NCBI RefSeq assembly: GCF_017094485.1
Contig: NZ_CP064786.1
Span: 2,108,001-2,172,000 of the forward strand
Origin: Natranaeroarchaeum sulfidigenes
Lineage (GTDB): Archaea; Halobacteriota; Halobacteria; Halobacteriales; Natronoarchaeaceae
DNA length: 64,000 nucleotides
Direction: 5' to 3'
This document shows, in pieces, positions 60,862 to 64,000 of this stretch. Both the position numbers and the translations under genes were made by a program. A model generated the notes under the pieces. That model was not told the DNA's origin, searched no databases, and saw only the letters and a program-made list of their open reading frames with translations. The first letter of the stretch is position 1. The number at the start of each line of letters is the position of its first letter.

Positions 60862-61350
60862 ATGGCAGACTCGCTCTGGTATCCGTCAGTGGACGACGTT
60901 CTCGCCATCCATGACGACATCGTATCAGAGTATTCTGACACGCACGCTGGCGTTCAGAACCGTGGAGATATCGAGTTTGCCCTGAACTACATCGAGAGTG
61001 GGAGTTTCGGAACGGCACCAGAGACGATTCACGAGAAAGCGTTTCACCTCATCCGATTGTTGGTGGCGAACCACCCGTTCGTCGATGCGAACAAACGCAC
61101 CGCGCTCAACACGACGGTCGTGTTCTACTTCCTCAACGGATATCGGTTCATGTACGACAACGAGATCAGGACGATCCTCAAACAGTTCGGCACCGACCAG
61201 GCGACCGTCGACGAAGCGGAAACCATCGAATATCTTCATTCTCATACTGAAGAAATCGACCTTGTGGGAGAGATCGAACAGTGGCGTGACGATCTCATTC
61301 AGTACGGACTGAACGAACTGACCGATGGTTCGTCCAACCCGAATGATTAA
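60862..61350 (+). CDS. doc: Doc/Fic-type toxin (death-on-curing family)
   Basis: 162 residues with the Fic fold motif HPFVDANKRT at residues 71-80 (H-x-F-x-D-A-N-K-R), the Doc-type variant in which Lys replaces Gly of Fic enzymes. The N-terminal helix region YPSVDDVLAIHDDIVSEYSD and the NRGDIEFALNYIES strand-helix are Doc-like. Doc phosphorylates elongation factor Tu in bacteria, stopping translation. The usual order has the antitoxin upstream; none is found upstream here, but a small gene follows directly. An AGGAAGG sequence lies just before the start. Confidence 0.9.
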   Translation: MADSLWYPSVDDVLAIHDDIVSEYSDTHAGVQNRGDIEFALNYIESGSFGTAPETIHEKAFHLIRLLVANHPFVDANKRTALNTTVVFYFLNGYRFMYDNEIRTILKQFGTDQATVDEAETIEYLHSHTEEIDLVGEIEQWRDDLIQYGLNELTDGSSNPND

Positions 61351-61375
61351 CGGCAATCGGGACAATACGACAACT

Positions 61376-61516
61376 ATGGCGACCAAGGAAAGTTCAGAGC
61401 CCGAGACTCCACTCGATGAAGTGATGGAGGATATCCGAGGTGAGCTCGTCCGGCGGGTAGCAGCAGCTGATCGGGAAGAAAATCGAGACATCTACAACGC
61501 GCTCGAAAACGAGTAA
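61376..61516 (+). CDS. small acidic protein after doc, candidate antitoxin
   Basis: ATG 61376 gives 46 residues (ATG 61343, overlapping the Doc stop, would add 11). Charged, helical sequence: PETPLDEVMEDIRGELVRRV, then AAADREENRDIYNALENE. It lacks a recognisable DNA-binding domain, but antitoxins of Doc need only bind the toxin. It lies 25 bp after doc on the same strand and inside the same direct-repeat boundaries. Whether it is an antitoxin is inference from position. Confidence 0.5.
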   Translation: MATKESSEPETPLDEVMEDIRGELVRRVAAADREENRDIYNALENE

Positions 61517-61530
61517 CGCGCTACGGTTTT

Positions 61531-61555
61531 TTCAGTTCGTACTCACGATCTTGAT
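61531..61555 (+). repeat. right copy, the native ychF 3' end (attR-like)
   Basis: The last codons and stop of ychF (minus strand), repeated as 60713-60736. TTCAGTTCGTACTCACG then A then TCTTGAT. The ychF protein end (IKIVSTN) is intact, as expected when an element integrates into a 3' end and restores the gene. Confidence 0.75.
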
Positions 61556-62710
61556 GACATCGCCCTCAGCCAACTCGTAGCTCTCGCCGATCTCCCGGTT
61601 GGTCTTCGCGTTGACGGCGTGCAGGTAGCCGTCCCCGATATCGGAATGGACGGCGTAGGCCAGGTCGACCGGCGTCGAACCGCGCGGGAGCAAAAAGGCA
61701 TCCGGCAGAACGTTCCCTTTCGCGTCGGTCCACTTGGTGGCGTCCTGCACGGGATAGGCGGTGATCCGTTCGAGCAGATCGTATACCGCGTAGTCGAGCG
61801 CGCCCTGCACGCCGGTGCCGTCCCAGCGGTCCATCGCCGCACGAAGCCCATCGAGGGCCTCGCGTTGCTCGTCGCTGACACCCTCACCGATCTCGAACTC
61901 GGTGTCGCCGGGATCGTAGTCCACCAGCCCGGCGTCGGCAGCGTTTCGCAAGGCGAGTTCGCCCTCCGCCGTGGTGGGAATCACGGGCTTCTCAAGCTCC
62001 AGCAATTTCTCGACGTTCTCCTCGGGGGCGACGTCGATCTTGTTCGCCGCGACGATGATCGGCTTCGTGCGCTCGCGGACGTCCCGCGCCAGCGCTTCGC
62101 GATGGTCGTCAGTCCAGTCCGCCGGGTTCTCGGGGTACTCGACCTCACGCAGACTCGCCGCGACCTCCGCCTCGGTTGCGCCAAAGCCGGTGAGCATCTC
62201 GGCGAGGGCTTCGTCGATGTCAAAGCCGGGCGACCGGGACTGGCGCTCGACAGTCTCCCAGTTGCGGTCGACGATACTCGCCAGCCAGAGGTCCATCTCC
62301 TCCTCGATAAAGTCGATGTCCTCGATCGGATCGTGGCTGCCCGTCTCGACCGGTTCGCCCTTCGCGTTCGTCCCGCCCGAGGCATCGACGACGTTGATGA
62401 TCGCGTCGGCGTTCGTCAGTTCGTCCAGAAACTGATTGCCGAGGCCTTTCCCCTCGTGTGCGCCCGGAACGAGCCCAGCGACGTCAAGCAGTTCGATTGG
62501 GACGTAGCGCTTCCCGTCGTGACAGTTCTTCATCCCACAGCGCTCCTCGCGAGTGAGACAGGGACACTCGGTGCGTGCGTGTGTGACGCCCCGGTTCGCG
62601 TCGATGGTCGTAAAGGGGTAGTTTGCGACGTCGACGTCCGCCCGCGTCGCTGCGGTGTAGAACGTTGACTTGCCGGCGTTTGGCTTCCCGGCAAGCGCGA
62701 TCGAGATCAT
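61532..62710 (-). CDS. ychF: OLA1/YchF-type GTPase/ATPase
   Basis: 392 residues. The G1 loop is GKPNAGKST (residues 8-16), followed by G3 ELLDVAGLVPGA and the archaeal-type insertion with cysteines (RTECPCLTREERCGMKNCHD). G4-like IVAANKIDVAPEEN is present and the C-terminal TGS domain carries ITAYPVQDATKWTDAKGN and LPRGSTPVDLAYAVHSDIGD. It is a conserved ribosome- or stress-associated ATPase. The insertion may bind zinc. Its stop codon lies inside the duplicated sequence. Confidence 0.95.
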   Translation of the reverse strand: MISIALAGKPNAGKSTFYTAATRADVDVANYPFTTIDANRGVTHARTECPCLTREERCGMKNCHDGKRYVPIELLDVAGLVPGAHEGKGLGNQFLDELTNADAIINVVDASGGTNAKGEPVETGSHDPIEDIDFIEEEMDLWLASIVDRNWETVERQSRSPGFDIDEALAEMLTGFGATEAEVAASLREVEYPENPADWTDDHREALARDVRERTKPIIVAANKIDVAPEENVEKLLELEKPVIPTTAEGELALRNAADAGLVDYDPGDTEFEIGEGVSDEQREALDGLRAAMDRWDGTGVQGALDYAVYDLLERITAYPVQDATKWTDAKGNVLPDAFLLPRGSTPVDLAYAVHSDIGDGYLHAVNAKTNREIGESYELAEGDVIKIVSTN

Positions 62711-63041
62711 GGAGGCTCTTCTCGGGTCGGGGAAAACTGCCTTTCGGTTCTAGCACTTCCCGTTTGGGTATTACACGTCCGTGATCCCGTATTTCGGGCC
62801 ATATATGTGAAAGCCTCTGTCGCGCTGGCTAAAGTCCAAGCTGACTACTTGTCTGCTGTAACCCAGAAATCCCCCGTTCGATCCACCCACACAGCCTCGT
62901 CCTCCCCAGCCTCGCCGCTTCACTGCGTTCTGCGGCGTCCCTCACGCAGTTTCGGCTGGCGGCAAGCGCCAGTCAGCGCGCGCCACCGCAACCGCCGGGT
63001 CGGTCCACAGGTTCAAGAACGATCCCGGGGCCAGACTCGTC
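62711..63041. other. spacer between ychF and a DUF7311-type gene
   Basis: 331 bp without a supported gene. A hairpin with an 8-pair stem (one wobble) centres on CTGGCG-GCAAG-CGCCAG at 62956-62972. A GC-rich repeated-looking stretch at 62890-62990 lies next to it. The plus-strand frame at 62807-63310 overlaps the downstream gene out of phase and is not protein-like. A TATA-like ATATATG at about 62801-62807 has no clear target. Confidence 0.4.
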
Positions 63042-63506
63042 ATGATTCGCGTCGTGCTCGCGGTCCTGCTGACCGCTACACTGCTCGCTATCGCCGTCCC
63101 GGCGATAGACCGCGGGGGCGTTACCAACACCGAGGGGGTGCTCGACCGGGAGGCCGCCGAAATCGAGACCGCTGCCACCTCGCTCGTCGACGACGAGGAC
63201 CCGCCACCCGTCGGAGTCGACGGCGCACGGCGAAGCCTGACTCTGACGCTTCCGGGAGAGTCGTTTACGACTGCGCCGGTCGACCGGTTCGAGATTCACC
63301 GGGTAGGTGACGATCACTCGGTGGTCCGCTACACCGTCGATGGTGGTCACGTACACACAATGCACGTCGACGCGCCGATCGTCGACGCCGCCGATCCGGG
63401 GAGTGACACTATCGAACTTCGCGGGACCGGCGAGCGAAGCCTCGTACTCACGCTCACGCGCGACCGGACAGGCGGGAAGCCGGTCGTCGAACTCTCTCGA
63501 CGGTGA
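63042..63506 (+). CDS. secreted or membrane-anchored protein, probable second pilus cluster
   Basis: 154 residues. A pilin- or signal-like N-terminal helix (IRVVLAVLLTATLLAIAVPA) is followed by an acidic beta-rich domain (RSLTLTLPGESFTTAPVDRF, SVVRYTVDGGHVHTMHVDAP). From memory it resembles DUF7311-type proteins, which sit at the start of a second class of haloarchaeal pilus gene cluster with DUF7283-type proteins and a VirB11/TadC pair. The downstream gene at the window edge fits that order. No enzyme motif is seen. Confidence 0.7.
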   Translation: MIRVVLAVLLTATLLAIAVPAIDRGGVTNTEGVLDREAAEIETAATSLVDDEDPPPVGVDGARRSLTLTLPGESFTTAPVDRFEIHRVGDDHSVVRYTVDGGHVHTMHVDAPIVDAADPGSDTIELRGTGERSLVLTLTRDRTGGKPVVELSRR

Positions 63507-63552
63507 GCTCCGGGCCGACGGTTTAAGTACCAGAACGCGGCGATCTGGGGCC

Positions 63553-64000
63553 ATGGATACCGAAGCACCGGTCGATGCCTGGTATGTCTGGCTCGGCGTC
63601 GCGGCGGTCAGCATCGGACTCGCTGGACTGGCGCTTTGCCTCCCTTCGACGCCCGCGCCGGACGCTACCGCGGCGGCGAACACGATCGAGGAGACGGCAG
63701 CCAGCCCCCACGAGACGACGGGCCAGTACGACCACGATGCGACCGAGGCGCGGATCGGCGAACACCGCCTCTGGCTCCGGACCGACGGAACGGAGAGCAC
63801 GGCTCGAATCGCGTTCGGACAGATGGTCCCAGTGTGCGAAGACGAGCAACTGCGGGCCATCCTCGACGGTGAAGAGCCGCTGGCTGTCTACGACCACAAC
63901 GCCGACAGCGACGCGTGGGCAGCTTTCCACGCGGACGTTGAGGACGCGCGCGACCGGGCGGAAGATCAGAAGTGGCAACCAGCAGAGGGAACGGTACGAG
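63553..64000 (+). CDS. membrane-anchored protein, second pilus cluster (partial)
   Basis: Starts at ATG 63553 and runs off the right edge after 149 codons. N-terminal APVDAWYVWLGVAAVSIGLAG is a membrane anchor; the rest is an acidic domain with HRLWLRTDGTESTARIAFG and VPVCEDEQLRAILDGEEPLA. It resembles DUF7283-type proteins of haloarchaeal pilus clusters (from memory). It follows the previous gene by 46 bp. Confidence 0.65.
   Translation, partial: MDTEAPVDAWYVWLGVAAVSIGLAGLALCLPSTPAPDATAAANTIEETAASPHETTGQYDHDATEARIGEHRLWLRTDGTESTARIAFGQMVPVCEDEQLRAILDGEEPLAVYDHNADSDAWAAFHADVEDARDRAEDQKWQPAEGTVR

Noticed and set aside
61619-62668. 349-residue plus-strand frame opposite ychF
   Set aside because: Antisense shadow of a universally conserved gene.
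62880-62905. tRNA-like T-arm (CCCCCGTTCGATCC)
   Set aside because: The flanking bases do not pair as a T-stem and no acceptor or anticodon arm fits.
62807-63310. plus-strand frame before and across the DUF7311-type gene
   Set aside because: Arg-rich, overlaps the better gene in another frame.
1-64000. CRISPR arrays, rRNA or tRNA genes, origins
   Set aside because: No regularly spaced repeats, no tRNA cloverleaf with paired arms, no Orc1/Cdc6 gene or origin-box cluster was seen by eye; a tRNAscan and CRISPR search would settle it.

Overview
The window is a stretch of haloarchaeal chromosome (class Halobacteria). Coding DNA is GC-rich and the predicted proteins are strongly acidic. Exported proteins carry twin-arginine/lipobox signals. 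Promoters are archaeal (TATA-like boxes 20-30 nt before start codons, so many transcripts look leaderless). Marker families are haloarchaeal: GfcR, DUF7512, TrmB, DASH cryptochrome, an XPB/Bax1 pair and VirB11/TadC pilus operons. The genus cannot be fixed from sequence alone; the mix of glycoside hydrolases, DHA kinase and KDPG aldolase suggests a sugar-degrading genus. I saw no rRNA, tRNA, CRISPR array, complete insertion sequence or replication origin.

Layout. (1) 0-4.3 kb: the end of a GH3-like glycosidase, a TrmB regulator, a small membrane protein and a secreted GH81 endo-beta-1,3-glucanase, probably a laminarin-type glucan locus. (2) 4.9-11.2 kb: an aldo/keto reductase, a 2-hydroxyacid dehydrogenase and a ribose-type ABC importer, all on the minus strand, divergent from an IclR regulator. 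(3) 11.2-12.6 kb: AT-rich DNA with no convincing gene. (4) 12.6-19.6 kb: a type IV pilus operon (ATPase, TadC-like platform, five small single-anchor proteins) with overlapping genes. (5) 19.6-27.3 kb: an SDR remnant, carotenoid oxygenase, NAD(P)-binding protein, DASH cryptochrome, methyltransferase, Zn alcohol dehydrogenase and Eis-type acetyltransferase. (6) 27.4-32.7 kb: dhaKLM with an unlisted 42-residue membrane protein, KDPG aldolase and two regulators including GfcR. (7) 32.9-40 kb: dnaK, grpE with a very long acidic tail, and the XPB helicase/Bax1 nuclease pair split by a hydrolase.

(8) 40-50.5 kb is the most interesting region: a sulfur-handling island. It holds TusA, a DsrE-type carrier, a rhodanese-persulfide dioxygenase fusion, two YeeE/YedE half-transporters, OsmC, a TauE sulfite exporter with its DUF7512 partner, two universal stress proteins, an antiporter with RCK domains, a winged-helix regulator with three clustered cysteines, and thioredoxin. 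The 7-mer CAATATT recurs in the spacers before several of these transcription units. I propose a persulfide-sensing regulon: sulfane sulfur is imported, carried, oxidised to sulfite and exported under one cysteine-based regulator.

(9) 50.6-60.7 kb is mostly housekeeping: PLP enzymes, MFS transporter, beta-propeller lipoprotein, a split Nop2/Sun-type RNA methyltransferase, PAC2 protein, type 2 IPP isomerase and a UbiA prenyltransferase. (10) 60.7-62.7 kb: a Doc-type toxin module sits between the 3' end of ychF and a near-exact 24-25 bp copy of that end, which looks like an integration scar. (11) 63.0-64 kb: the start of what is probably a second pilus-type cluster, running off the right edge.
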